The notes below the pieces were generated by a model, which saw nothing but the letters and a program-made list of their open reading frames with translations, had not been told where the DNA came from and did not search any database. The translations under genes and the position numbers were made by a program. Of a stretch of DNA of 26,727 nucleotides, positions 1 to 7,499 are shown in pieces. Numbering within the stretch: the stretch's first letter is position 1; each line of letters opens with the position of its first letter. The stretch spans positions 1-26,727 of the forward strand of contig DDXT01000062.1 of assembly GCA_002347755.1 (NCBI GenBank). The letters are read 5' to 3'. The stretch comes from Caryophanales bacterium UBA2253. Its GTDB lineage: Bacteria > Bacillota_I > Bacilli_A > ML615J-28 > CAG-698.

Positions 1-73
1 ACATCATTTACAAATATACATATTTTCATTTTCTGAGAAAACCATGACGAAACAAATAATTATTCCAGGCATT

Positions 74-89
74 CGATAACCGATTATCG
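74..89. promoter_or_regulatory. Palindrome just upstream of the -35 box
   Basis: CGATAA-CCGA-TTATCG, perfect 6-bp arms with a 4-nt centre, ends three bases before the proposed -35 box of the GGDEF-EAL operon. Its place suggests a transcription-factor operator, but no regulator is encoded in the window. Seen directly; the function is inferred. Confidence 0.35.
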
Positions 90-91
90 TC

Positions 92-119
92 TTGCAATTA
101 CTTTCAAATAGTGTATAAT
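92..119 (+). promoter_or_regulatory. Sigma-A-type promoter of the c-di-GMP enzyme operon
   Basis: TTGCAA at 92-97 and TATAAT at 114-119 are separated by 16 bp. The start codon at 159 follows with AAGGAG at 146-151. This is the only good promoter seen ahead of the two enzyme genes. Confidence 0.65.
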
Positions 120-158
120 TAGATTACGAACGGACCCATTTTTTCAAGGAGAGAAGCG

Positions 159-2753
159 ATGAAGTCTTTTAACGTTAAAATAACGATTCTGTTTTCCGTC
201 ATCATGGCTATTGTCGCTTTTGTAGCTTATGCCACCTATGCGACCATCAGCACGCGGTTTTTGGAATCAAAAGCCAGCGAAAACATACTTTTTGTCAATC
301 AAAAGGTCGCCGCGGCGGTGGATCTTCAATTGGACTATGATTACGGTAAATTAACGGATATCATTGAGGGGCTAGATCCTTTGGACGGCGATTTGGTCGA
401 TCAGTTGGAAGCCCAAAAAACCACCATTACCGTCGGAGACATTCATTATGATGCTTTTGGAAAGGCCTTTGCGGACCGTTATGAAATCGGCGGGTTGATT
501 TACACATATAATTTCGATTTCACTAACACCGATTATTATGACCAAAACATTGCAATCTATTCCTACAGCGATGCTTTTGCGAACAATACCGATGCGACTT
601 TGCGCTGCTTCTTCAAAATTGGCGACATCATTGCCATTTTTGACGCCATTGATTATTTTGATCCAATCTTCCTTGATGTGGAGAACATCCCCAACAACCA
701 GTACTTCATCATCAGCATGGATGGCCTCATAAACTTTCAGGGTGATCACGAAACCGCCAAAGACAAACTTTTCGAACACTATGTCCGCGGTTACGGAGAT
801 GAGGGAACCATTGATTTGATCTTGGCGGATTTGAGCACCGGGATTTCCAATGTAAAAACGGTTAATTTTGCTGGCGAACGGACCTTCTTGGCTTACTCGC
901 CTTTGTCCACGGAATTTTCCAGCCGCAATTTGTTTGTTGTCCATGCCTTTGCTAAAAAAGATGTCATGACTTCGATGGCGTATTTGATCACTACTTTGGT
1001 GATCGTCCTAGCGGTGGTCCTGATTGCTTTTGCCATTTCTTTGTTTGGCATTTATTATGTGTTTCGGACCAAAAACTCGGATGTTGAAGCGGCACGCTTG
1101 GTTTACTATTATTCGAAACCGTACATCGTTCGAGTGACGTCTCGGGGTAAAATTAGCTACATTAACCGAACCTGTAAAACCAATATTCAATCTTATCGCG
1201 ATTTCACGAATGTCAGCGACCTGAAGGCCGACATTGGCGGATCGGAAATTCTTTCGATGATCAAGAAACAAGTTCCGTTTACCGCGGTCTTTACATCCGT
1301 GGCCAATCAAGATATTTTTATCCGTTTCATTCCGCTAAAATCCGGATTGGGATTCTTCCTTTTGGGTGAAGACATTACCCAACGGGAAAAAGATTATTTG
1401 TACAACCGAAACATGGCTTTGTACAACAAAACCACCCGATTGCCTAATAAAAACTTCCTGCTCATGAAGCTCAAGGATTTGTTTTCCAATGCCGCTTTCT
1501 TAAATGAGAAGAACTCCTTGGTAGCCTTTGACATCACCTCATTTAAAAACATCAACAACTTGTTCGGAATGAAGATCGGCGATGAAACTTTGATCAAACT
1601 TTCAACGATCGTTAGCGACGCCCTGACGGGGAGAAAAGCCATGCTATTCAATACCGATGTTGATAATTTCGTGGTTTTGTTTGAAAAAGTGGAAAAATTT
1701 GATGATGTCAAGCGCTGGGTCGAAAGCGTTCTGACGACCTTGGAAAAACCGGTTGAGATTCAAAACAACTTGCTCAGTCTCGATGTAAAAATGGGCATCT
1801 TCAACATCGAAGCCGAGCTTTATAACAACCTGACGCCTTCCATGGCTTATGATCACGCGATGATCGCTTTGAAACGGGCCAAGAACTCCCGAAGATCGAA
1901 GTTCATTACCTATGATTTGGGCTTGGGTCAATTCATCACCCGGGAACAGATTATGGAAACCGACTTGGTAAAGGCCATTCAGGATCATGAGTTTGTCATG
2001 TTTTTGCAACCGCAATATGACAACAGCAACGGTCGGATTGTGGCTTTTGAAGCGCTGATTCGTTGGAACAACCCGAAATACATTTTGGAATCCCCGGCTT
2101 ACTTCATTGAACTGGCCGAGCAGAATAACCTCATCATCGAAATCGGAAAATTCGTCATCAAAGAAACTTTCCGGATGGCAAAAGAACTTGAGAAATTCGG
2201 GGTCAGGATCTCCATCAACATTTCGCCGGTCCAGCTTCTTCAAGCCGGATTCGTCAATGAGATCGTGGAAGCTTTTGAAGAAGCGCAGCTGCAAGCTCAT
2301 GCCATTTCCATTGAAATAACCGAAACCTTCCTGATGATCAACTTCGATGCCATCATTGATAAATTGAAACTGCTAAAAAACAGCGGCTTCAACATTCATC
2401 TTGACGACTTCGGAACCGGATACAGCTCCATGCTTTATCTGAAAGACTTGCCGATCGATACGATCAAGATCGACAAAGAATTCATCCGCCATCTCAATAC
2501 CGATAAATTCTCCCGGGCCATCGTTTCCAAAGTCATTTCGATGGCCCGAAGTTTGGACCTTGACGTCATCGCCGAAGGCGTCGAAGACGAAAAGCAGAAT
2601 CTGTTTTTGTTCAAGAGCGGCTGCAGCGTCATTCAAGGCCACTTGATCAGCCCGGCCGTACCGATGGCAATTGCAGTTCGGCTCATTCAAGAGTATAATA
2701 TCGATAAGACCAAAGAATTGAAAATCAAAGTCAAAGATAACAAGTTCTTCTAA
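159..2753 (+). CDS. Membrane GGDEF-EAL protein, probable c-di-GMP phosphodiesterase
   Basis: This is an 864-residue sensor protein. A membrane segment (about 7-28) is followed by an extracellular Cache-like region (about 35-270), a second membrane segment (about 272-302), a PAS-like region (about 312-410), a GGDEF fold (about 415-590) and an EAL domain (about 600-845). The GGDEF signature reads DVDNF at 500-504, so nucleotide binding and cyclase chemistry should be lost. The EAL site looks complete: E631-A-L, N687, E719, D749-D750 in DDFGTGYSS, K770, E806 in AEGVE and Q826. I therefore expect hydrolysis of c-di-GMP at the inner membrane face, tuned by an external signal; the dead GGDEF domain may bind GTP allosterically or only hold structure. 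The AAGGAG site 7 nt before the ATG supports the start. The next gene follows after 35 bp and is probably co-transcribed. Confidence 0.9.
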   Translation: MKSFNVKITILFSVIMAIVAFVAYATYATISTRFLESKASENILFVNQKVAAAVDLQLDYDYGKLTDIIEGLDPLDGDLVDQLEAQKTTITVGDIHYDAFGKAFADRYEIGGLIYTYNFDFTNTDYYDQNIAIYSYSDAFANNTDATLRCFFKIGDIIAIFDAIDYFDPIFLDVENIPNNQYFIISMDGLINFQGDHETAKDKLFEHYVRGYGDEGTIDLILADLSTGISNVKTVNFAGERTFLAYSPLSTEFSSRNLFVVHAFAKKDVMTSMAYLITTLVIVLAVVLIAFAISLFGIYYVFRTKNSDVEAARLVYYYSKPYIVRVTSRGKISYINRTCKTNIQSYRDFTNVSDLKADIGGSEILSMIKKQVPFTAVFTSVANQDIFIRFIPLKSGLGFFLLGEDITQREKDYLYNRNMALYNKTTRLPNKNFLLMKLKDLFSNAAFLNEKNSLVAFDITSFKNINNLFGMKIGDETLIKLSTIVSDALTGRKAMLFNTDVDNFVVLFEKVEKFDDVKRWVESVLTTLEKPVEIQNNLLSLDVKMGIFNIEAELYNNLTPSMAYDHAMIALKRAKNSRRSKFITYDLGLGQFITREQIMETDLVKAIQDHEFVMFLQPQYDNSNGRIVAFEALIRWNNPKYILESPAYFIELAEQNNLIIEIGKFVIKETFRMAKELEKFGVRISINISPVQLLQAGFVNEIVEAFEEAQLQAHAISIEITETFLMINFDAIIDKLKLLKNSGFNIHLDDFGTGYSSMLYLKDLPIDTIKIDKEFIRHLNTDKFSRAIVSKVISMARSLDLDVIAEGVEDEKQNLFLFKSGCSVIQGHLISPAVPMAIAVRLIQEYNIDKTKELKIKVKDNKFF

Positions 2754-2788
2754 AAGAACGATAATTGTGAATCAAACGAGGTGATCTC

Positions 2789-4249
2789 ATGTTTTTAGCG
2801 AATTTCAGCGAGGGCTCATACATCTTTTTGTCCCTGATCTGCATCGTGATCTCGGTTGTAGCCGCTTATTTTTTGTTGAAAGCGGTTCTTCGCGAACGAA
2901 TCAAATATAAAGATGAAAAAGCGGTTCTTCTGGAAGGCGTCCTTCCAAAAGCCGAATTGAGCAATTCCATTAGCGGCTTTATCCAAAAAGCCACTTTGGA
3001 AACGACTTTTTCTTTAATTTACATTGATTTGGACAAATTTACCGACATCATCAACGCCTTCGGGGAGAAGGAATCCGAACGAGCCTTGGGAAAAATTGCT
3101 GAGAACATTAACAAGGTTCTTCCCAAACGGGTGCAAATGGCCCGGATGCGGGGCGATGAATTTTTGATTTTCATGCGAAGCGAATATGACCGCATTCAAT
3201 GTTTGGAATTAGCCAAGAAACTGTCCGAGGTTGTCCGAATGCCCGTCAAGATCTACAGCGACACGTTCATCAACGTGACTGCCAGCATTGGCGTCTGTTT
3301 CTTCCCGAAACACGGAAACACTTTAAAACAACTTTTGAACTCGCTGAAGATCGCGGTTTACATCATCAAGAAAAAAGGCGGAAACGACATCATGCTATAC
3401 TCCGAGAGCATTGATGAGAAAGAAATCGAAAACCTCGAATACTATTATCAGATCAAGAACGCGATGAAAAGCAAAGAGTTCCTGCTTTATTATCAGCCGA
3501 TCATCAATTACCGGACGGGTACCATGTATGGAGCGGAAGCGCTTCTGCGCTGGAACCATCCCGATCACGGCGTACTTCCTCCGAATCAATTCATGAACAT
3601 CATGGAACAAACCGGGGACATTTACTGGGTCGGGCTGTGGGGAATGGAAAATCTCATCAAGCAATTTTATGATATGCGAGACGATTTTCCGGATAACGAT
3701 TTCCGTTTATCTTTGAATTTAAGCCCGAAACAATTGATCATTGATTCGCTGGTCATGGACCTCCAGAAGATCTTAAGAAAGTATAAGCTTAACGCTGAAA
3801 ACATTACTTTGGAAATCGTGGAATTTGCGATCTTTGAAAAATATGACGAGATCATGGGGAACATCAAAAAACTTAAGGAATTGGGTTTCAAGATTGCCAT
3901 TGACGGCTTCGGATTGGACTTCTCAACGATGTCCAAGTTGGAAAAGATGCCAATCGACATCATCAAGTTGGATCGTTCTTTCCTCAAAGACAACGAACAG
4001 TCTTACATGACCGAGAAGTTTGCGTCCATGCTCGTTGATTTTTCCAAGACCAATAATAAGAGGATCATCGCGGAAGGCGTCGAGAATGAGGAGATGCTTG
4101 AGAAGATCGACAAGTTTGGGATTGACATCGTTCAGGGCTATTATTTCGCTTACCCGATGTCCAAAGAAGACTTAAAGGGGTTCATTCGCAATGAAACTTG
4201 GAAGGCAAAACCATTAAAACAATCGAAAAACATTGACAAAAAAAGTTGA
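2789..4249 (+). CDS. Membrane GGDEF-EAL protein, probable diguanylate cyclase with impaired EAL
   Basis: This 486-residue protein has one N-terminal membrane segment (about 11-32) and no sizeable sensor domain, then GGDEF (about 55-205) and EAL (about 215-475). The GGDEF signature is RGDEF (121-125); the Asp-Glu-Phe core and the upstream metal Asp (D80 in the IDLDKF stretch) are present, but the first Gly is Arg. No RxxD inhibitory site lies upstream. In the EAL domain E250-A-L, N310, E342, K393, E429 and Q449 are kept, but DDFGTGYSS is changed to DGFGLDFST (372-380), losing the second metal-binding Asp. It is thus more likely a cyclase, or a c-di-GMP-binding EAL, than a phosphodiesterase, complementing the gene before it. 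Whether RGDEF is active cannot be read from sequence. ACGAGGTG lies 5 nt before the ATG. No clear terminator follows. Confidence 0.88.
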   Translation: MFLANFSEGSYIFLSLICIVISVVAAYFLLKAVLRERIKYKDEKAVLLEGVLPKAELSNSISGFIQKATLETTFSLIYIDLDKFTDIINAFGEKESERALGKIAENINKVLPKRVQMARMRGDEFLIFMRSEYDRIQCLELAKKLSEVVRMPVKIYSDTFINVTASIGVCFFPKHGNTLKQLLNSLKIAVYIIKKKGGNDIMLYSESIDEKEIENLEYYYQIKNAMKSKEFLLYYQPIINYRTGTMYGAEALLRWNHPDHGVLPPNQFMNIMEQTGDIYWVGLWGMENLIKQFYDMRDDFPDNDFRLSLNLSPKQLIIDSLVMDLQKILRKYKLNAENITLEIVEFAIFEKYDEIMGNIKKLKELGFKIAIDGFGLDFSTMSKLEKMPIDIIKLDRSFLKDNEQSYMTEKFASMLVDFSKTNNKRIIAEGVENEEMLEKIDKFGIDIVQGYYFAYPMSKEDLKGFIRNETWKAKPLKQSKNIDKKS

Positions 4250-4292
4250 TTTATTACAATTTAAATATTTATTTCAATTTATTCAAAACTTG

Positions 4293-4324
4293 TTGACAAG
4301 AAAAATGCCCTATGATAATATAAT
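4293..4324 (+). promoter_or_regulatory. Promoter ahead of the first c-di-GMP riboswitch
   Basis: A perfect -35 box TTGACA (4293-4298) is followed by either GATAAT (4314-4319, 15-bp spacing) or TATAAT (4319-4324, 20-bp spacing). Neither spacing is ideal, but the aptamer begins about 25 nt downstream. A small palindrome CTTG-TTGA-CAAG (4289-4300) covers the -35 box. Confidence 0.5.
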
Positions 4325-4347
4325 GGCACTTAGAGATAAGTAAATGT

Positions 4348-4413
4348 AAAAGGCAAAACCGGAGAAATCCGGCGACGCAAAACTAAAGGGCCTGAAATGG
4401 TAGCCAGTTGTCG
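4348..4413 (+). ncRNA. Cyclic-di-GMP-I (GEMM-I) riboswitch aptamer, first of two
   Basis: It has the class I landmarks: GGCAAAA, then a P2 hairpin CCGGA-GAAA-TCCGG with a GNRA tetraloop, then the near-invariant GCGACGCAAA, then GGGCCTGAAATGGTAGCC as the tetraloop-receptor side of P3, and a terminal GCCAGTTG. It is followed at once by a terminator whose 5' arm is that terminal segment. The ligand is c-di-GMP by family. It lies 100 bp after the operon for c-di-GMP enzymes and upstream of the surface-protein genes. Confidence 0.9.
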
Positions 4414-4439
4414 TTTAAAAAATGATGCTGGCTTTTTTG
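4402..4439 (+). terminator. Riboswitch 1 expression-platform terminator
   Basis: AGCCAG (4402-4407) pairs with CTGGCT (4428-4433), with an inner TCGTTT/AAATGA helix, followed by a T run. The 5' arm belongs to the aptamer, so aptamer and terminator should exclude each other. Confidence 0.82.
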
Positions 4440-4502
4440 TTATTTAGGGCTTCCTTTTTAACTTGTTTTTGTGTATAACGTTTATTTATAACCAAATATA
4501 AA

Positions 4503-4508
4503 TATAAT
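4503..4508 (+). promoter_or_regulatory. Possible -10 box between the two riboswitches
   Basis: A TATAAT lies about 35 nt before the second aptamer, but only a weak -35 (TTTATT at 4481-4486, 16-bp spacing) is visible. If used, the second riboswitch would have its own transcript; if not, both act in series. Confidence 0.3.
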
Positions 4509-4542
4509 ACCCTTTTAACAAAAACTTGAATCAAAAAATATG

Positions 4543-4608
4543 TAAAGAGCAAACCTGGAGAAATCCAGCGACGCAAAACTATAGGGCCTTAAAAGGTTGC
4601 CAGTTGCC
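4543..4608 (+). ncRNA. Cyclic-di-GMP-I (GEMM-I) riboswitch aptamer, second of two
   Basis: The same architecture as the first: AGCAAACC, P2 hairpin CCTGGA-GAAA-TCCAG-type with a GAAA loop, GCGACGCAAA, GGGCCTTAAAAGG and terminal TTGCCAGTTGCC. P2 differs from copy 1 by compensating base changes, which supports a folded RNA under selection rather than a recent duplication. Confidence 0.9.
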
Positions 4609-4638
4609 ATTATCGAGATGCAACTGGCATTTTTGTTT
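4598..4638 (+). terminator. Riboswitch 2 expression-platform terminator
   Basis: TGCCAGTTGC (4598-4607) pairs perfectly with GCAACTGGCA (4620-4629), followed by TTTTTGTTT. The 5' arm is the aptamer's 3' end, as in copy 1, implying read-through when ligand is bound. Confidence 0.87.
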
Positions 4639-4667
4639 ATAAAAATTCCATGAAAGGCGGTGCGTGC

Positions 4668-5375
4668 ATGCGACTTTCCAAAGTTCTCGGGGTTAGGAAA
4701 CTGACCATGAAAACCACGGTTGTAACAATCGGGCTGGTCATTTCCGGGTTTCTCTCTTTGGCAGTTGGGATTTTCACCTTCTATGGTCAGAATTCAGGAA
4801 ACTTCGTCATGAGCATCGACCCAGCTTCCTATACTCGCGGAATCATTCTCTGCGATGATACCGAATTCTTGGCACCGACTCCTCGGCTTTTGGCTAATCC
4901 GGTATCGGATGTGAAAGACATCACCTACAGTTGGCTGAAGCTCGATGAAGTTAAGTCTACCGATGGAGATTTCATTGATCAGGATTATAAATACGTTGCT
5001 TACACCTTTTACTTAAAAAACGTTGGCAGCGAAACCGTTGATATTAATTATTCCATTGTTATCACTGATCTCTATTTGGAAGTTGACAATGCCATCCGAG
5101 TATTGATCATCGAAGATGATACCATCGAAAAAATGTATCAGAAAGCCGACACGGTTGAGTATGAATATCCCGAGGATATTCCGCCCGGAATTGATTTTGT
5201 TTCCGAAGATGTCATCTGCAATACCCAGGTAACTAACCTTCGGCCTAATACTTACCGAAAATTCAGCGTACTGATCTGGCTTGAGGGAGAAGATCCTGAT
5301 TGCGTTGATGGAATTCTCGGAGGAATGATTAAATTACAAATGAGATTTGTTATTGCTGGGACGGAAGAGGAATGA
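4668..5375 (+). CDS. SipW-type secreted surface protein (IW-x-EG family, member 1)
   Basis: This is the first gene after the tandem riboswitch. The ATG at 4668 is preferred over an in-frame ATG at 4650 because AAAGGCGG (4653-4660) sits 7 nt before it; the product is 235 residues. It has an N-terminal membrane segment followed by GIFTFYGQNSGNFVMSID, a layout seen in SipW-processed precursors, then a beta-rich domain of about 190 residues. The C-terminus carries IWLEGEDPDC and ends with a short acidic tail; there is no LPXTG or second membrane helix. I infer an exported matrix or fibre subunit, in the broad TasA/camelysin style, but direct homology to TasA is not proven here. It differs from the next three genes in lacking the YAW motif, so it may be a minor or capping subunit. 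Confidence 0.75.
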   Translation: MRLSKVLGVRKLTMKTTVVTIGLVISGFLSLAVGIFTFYGQNSGNFVMSIDPASYTRGIILCDDTEFLAPTPRLLANPVSDVKDITYSWLKLDEVKSTDGDFIDQDYKYVAYTFYLKNVGSETVDINYSIVITDLYLEVDNAIRVLIIEDDTIEKMYQKADTVEYEYPEDIPPGIDFVSEDVICNTQVTNLRPNTYRKFSVLIWLEGEDPDCVDGILGGMIKLQMRFVIAGTEEE

Positions 5376-5420
5376 AGAAATAAGAAATACGATTTGAGGA
5401 AACAAGGTGAGTTGAGATAA

Positions 5421-6395
5421 ATGAGCAAGATAATAAGAAAATTATTACTTTCGGTTTTATCATTGACCCTTTCCGCCATAATGCTTGGAACCGTTACTTA
5501 CGCCTGGATCACCATGACGAACAAAAACTTCTTGGATGGTTTGGTTGTGAACATTAGTGCGGGAGACAAACTTGAAGTTTCCTTAGACGGCATTACCTAT
5601 TACAGCACATTACCTAGTGATTTGTTTACTGATGCACTTGCGGAGATTCAAATGGAGGACATAACTTCATTTGATGGGGAAACTTTTAGAGCAAGTCGGT
5701 CAGGTGCCGCCGGAGCTGCAATCCCGAATATAGATTATGCGTCTTTAACTCTTTGGTTTAGAACCGACGGAGCTGAAAGAAACGTTTATCTGGTTGAGAA
5801 TGTTAGTGATTTAGTGCAATATGATATTGGAATGGATGGAACCTATGTGGTTTCCATGGGAATGAACTGGAGGTCCGATGAGACCTTCGTTAATGGTCCG
5901 AATGAAATTGATGACATTGTTCACGTTGGCGATCACAATACCTATTATGCGAGCGATGCCGTCAGAATCTCTTTTCTAGAAGAACAAATTCCTGAAAACC
6001 TCTTAGATACTCGAAACGCTGATGATTTGGTTCAAATCATCGTCGATCCGAGCGGAGATCCCTTAAGAGGTTATGGTGTCCCATATGGGGCCCTGAGCTA
6101 CGCTAACAAAAAAGTCGTGCATCCAATTCAGACTCCAATTGAAAAGCCGAACGTCGTAAATGAATTAACCGAATTTTTCCCTCATAACCCCTATGTTGCA
6201 ATGAATGAAAATTCAAAGATCATGGAATTAATTGAGGATGGCGAACATACCGATTTAACAAAAACTTATTATGTTGGTAAAGTAACCCTAAACATTTGGT
6301 TAGAAGGATGGGATGCAGATTGCTTTGATGCAATCTTGCGCGATGAAATAAAAGTTCAATTAAAATTCCGGGCCGGAAAGGCCAACACAAATTAG
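5421..6395 (+). CDS. SipW-type secreted surface protein (IW-x-EG family, member 2)
   Basis: This 324-residue precursor has an N-terminal basic stretch, a hydrophobic segment ending LGTVTYAWITMTN (YAW signature of SipW-type precursors), then a conserved ISAGDKLEVSLDG block. The internal SDAVRISF motif and the C-terminal IWLEGWDADC motif are shared with the two genes that follow. The only cysteine visible is the one in the C-terminal motif. No cell-wall anchor is present. AAGGTGAG lies about 9 nt before the ATG. It is probably a matrix or fibre subunit under riboswitch control; function is inferred from architecture and context. Confidence 0.78.
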   Translation: MSKIIRKLLLSVLSLTLSAIMLGTVTYAWITMTNKNFLDGLVVNISAGDKLEVSLDGITYYSTLPSDLFTDALAEIQMEDITSFDGETFRASRSGAAGAAIPNIDYASLTLWFRTDGAERNVYLVENVSDLVQYDIGMDGTYVVSMGMNWRSDETFVNGPNEIDDIVHVGDHNTYYASDAVRISFLEEQIPENLLDTRNADDLVQIIVDPSGDPLRGYGVPYGALSYANKKVVHPIQTPIEKPNVVNELTEFFPHNPYVAMNENSKIMELIEDGEHTDLTKTYYVGKVTLNIWLEGWDADCFDAILRDEIKVQLKFRAGKANTN

Positions 6396-6421
6396 TTAAA
6401 AAATAAAATAAGGAGAAATTT

Positions 6422-7414
6422 ATGAAAAGATTAACTAACAAATTATTTATTTCGATTTTGACCGTTGCTTTTGCGGTCATCGCCCTTGGAACAACATCGT
6501 TTGCGTGGTTCACACTTGGAAACACTGCTACCGTATCATCGTTTAATGCTACTGTTACCGCCGGAGAAGGCATAGAAATGTCCTTAGATGCAACTGCTTT
6601 TGATGATCCAGATGCGAATTGGTATTCTACCATTCCGACAAGCGTAATCAACAATTGGTTGAAGGTAGGAGATACCGGAGAATTCCGTTTCACGCACGTT
6701 ACAACCGCTGATAATGAAACTTTCTATACCATGGATGACAGTGGGGCTTTGGTACTAGCATCTGCAGGTGATTCAGCTGTTGGCGATAGGGAGTACATTT
6801 CTTTTACATTAAGTTTCCGTTCCACCCAAACAGCTGCTCCTTCCATTTATTGGAAAGACGTTCAATTGACATCAAACAATCTTCCTTGGAGATGCGACGT
6901 CCCTACATTTATGAATGGAGAAGGCGTGGCCACTCCAAACTCCGAGGTTTCAAATTATTCCGCAGCTAATGCAGTTCGTATTGGCGTTGTTGGCTCATTG
7001 GCCAACATTGTATATGAATTAGCTGATTCCGAAACTGATGTGGAATACGATATCATTGGTAATAGCGTATTAGGACAAGTTTCGGGAACAAGTTTAGAAG
7101 GTGCAAATGGCTCGGTTGCTTATTACTATGCAAAAAATGATGGGGTTTATCCGTCGGGAGCAGATGCTGTTACTGTCCCTGCAACTATTACTGATCCTGA
7201 TCTTCTTGATGTAGTACAGGCGGAAGCGGATCCTCTTGACCTCGTTGGGAAACCTCTTGTAACACTAACACAAATTGCAGATAACCAATGGTTTGGAACT
7301 GTCACCGTTAATATTTGGATTGAAGGCTGGGATCCAGATTGCTTTAACTCCATCCTTAAAGGTGTAATTACTACTTCCTTGATCTTCTCAACCGAATACG
7401 ACTATACAGCGTAA
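6422..7414 (+). CDS. SipW-type secreted surface protein (IW-x-EG family, member 3)
   Basis: This 330-residue precursor starts 7 nt after AAGGAGA (6409-6415). Its hydrophobic segment ends LGTTSFAWFTLGN, followed by TAGEGIEMSLD, then a beta-rich body with NAVRIGVVG and NGSVAYYYAKNDG, and IWIEGWDPDC near the C-terminus. It is closest to the next gene: the AGEGIEMSLD, xxNAVRI/DAARI, NGSV-Y-AKNDG and IWIEGWDPDCFNSIL blocks recur in the same order, so the two arose by tandem duplication and then diverged strongly between blocks. I infer an exported, SipW-processed matrix subunit. Confidence 0.8.
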   Translation: MKRLTNKLFISILTVAFAVIALGTTSFAWFTLGNTATVSSFNATVTAGEGIEMSLDATAFDDPDANWYSTIPTSVINNWLKVGDTGEFRFTHVTTADNETFYTMDDSGALVLASAGDSAVGDREYISFTLSFRSTQTAAPSIYWKDVQLTSNNLPWRCDVPTFMNGEGVATPNSEVSNYSAANAVRIGVVGSLANIVYELADSETDVEYDIIGNSVLGQVSGTSLEGANGSVAYYYAKNDGVYPSGADAVTVPATITDPDLLDVVQAEADPLDLVGKPLVTLTQIADNQWFGTVTVNIWIEGWDPDCFNSILKGVITTSLIFSTEYDYTA

Positions 7415-7456
7415 TTAGGGAAACATTTCCGAGTAATTCTTGCCAAAGAAATCCCC

Positions 7457-7479
7457 TGGCCAAGGAAAACCTTTGGCCA
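7457..7479 (+). repeat. Intergenic hairpin inside the surface-protein operon
   Basis: TGGCCAAGG-AAAA-CCTTTGGCCA forms a 9-bp stem with one bulged T and a tetraloop. No T run follows, so it is not a normal terminator. It may protect or process the mRNA and set unequal expression of the genes on either side. Confidence 0.5.
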
Positions 7480-7499
7480 AGTAAAGAGGAGATAGTGAT

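Noticed and set aside
1644..2300. Long minus-strand open frame opposite the first GGDEF-EAL gene
   Set aside because: It has no ribosome site and no recognisable motif, and the plus strand encodes an unmistakable EAL domain across it.
4650..4667. Upstream in-frame ATG of the first surface gene
   Set aside because: It lies before the AAAGGCGG ribosome site, which is correctly spaced for the ATG at 4668.
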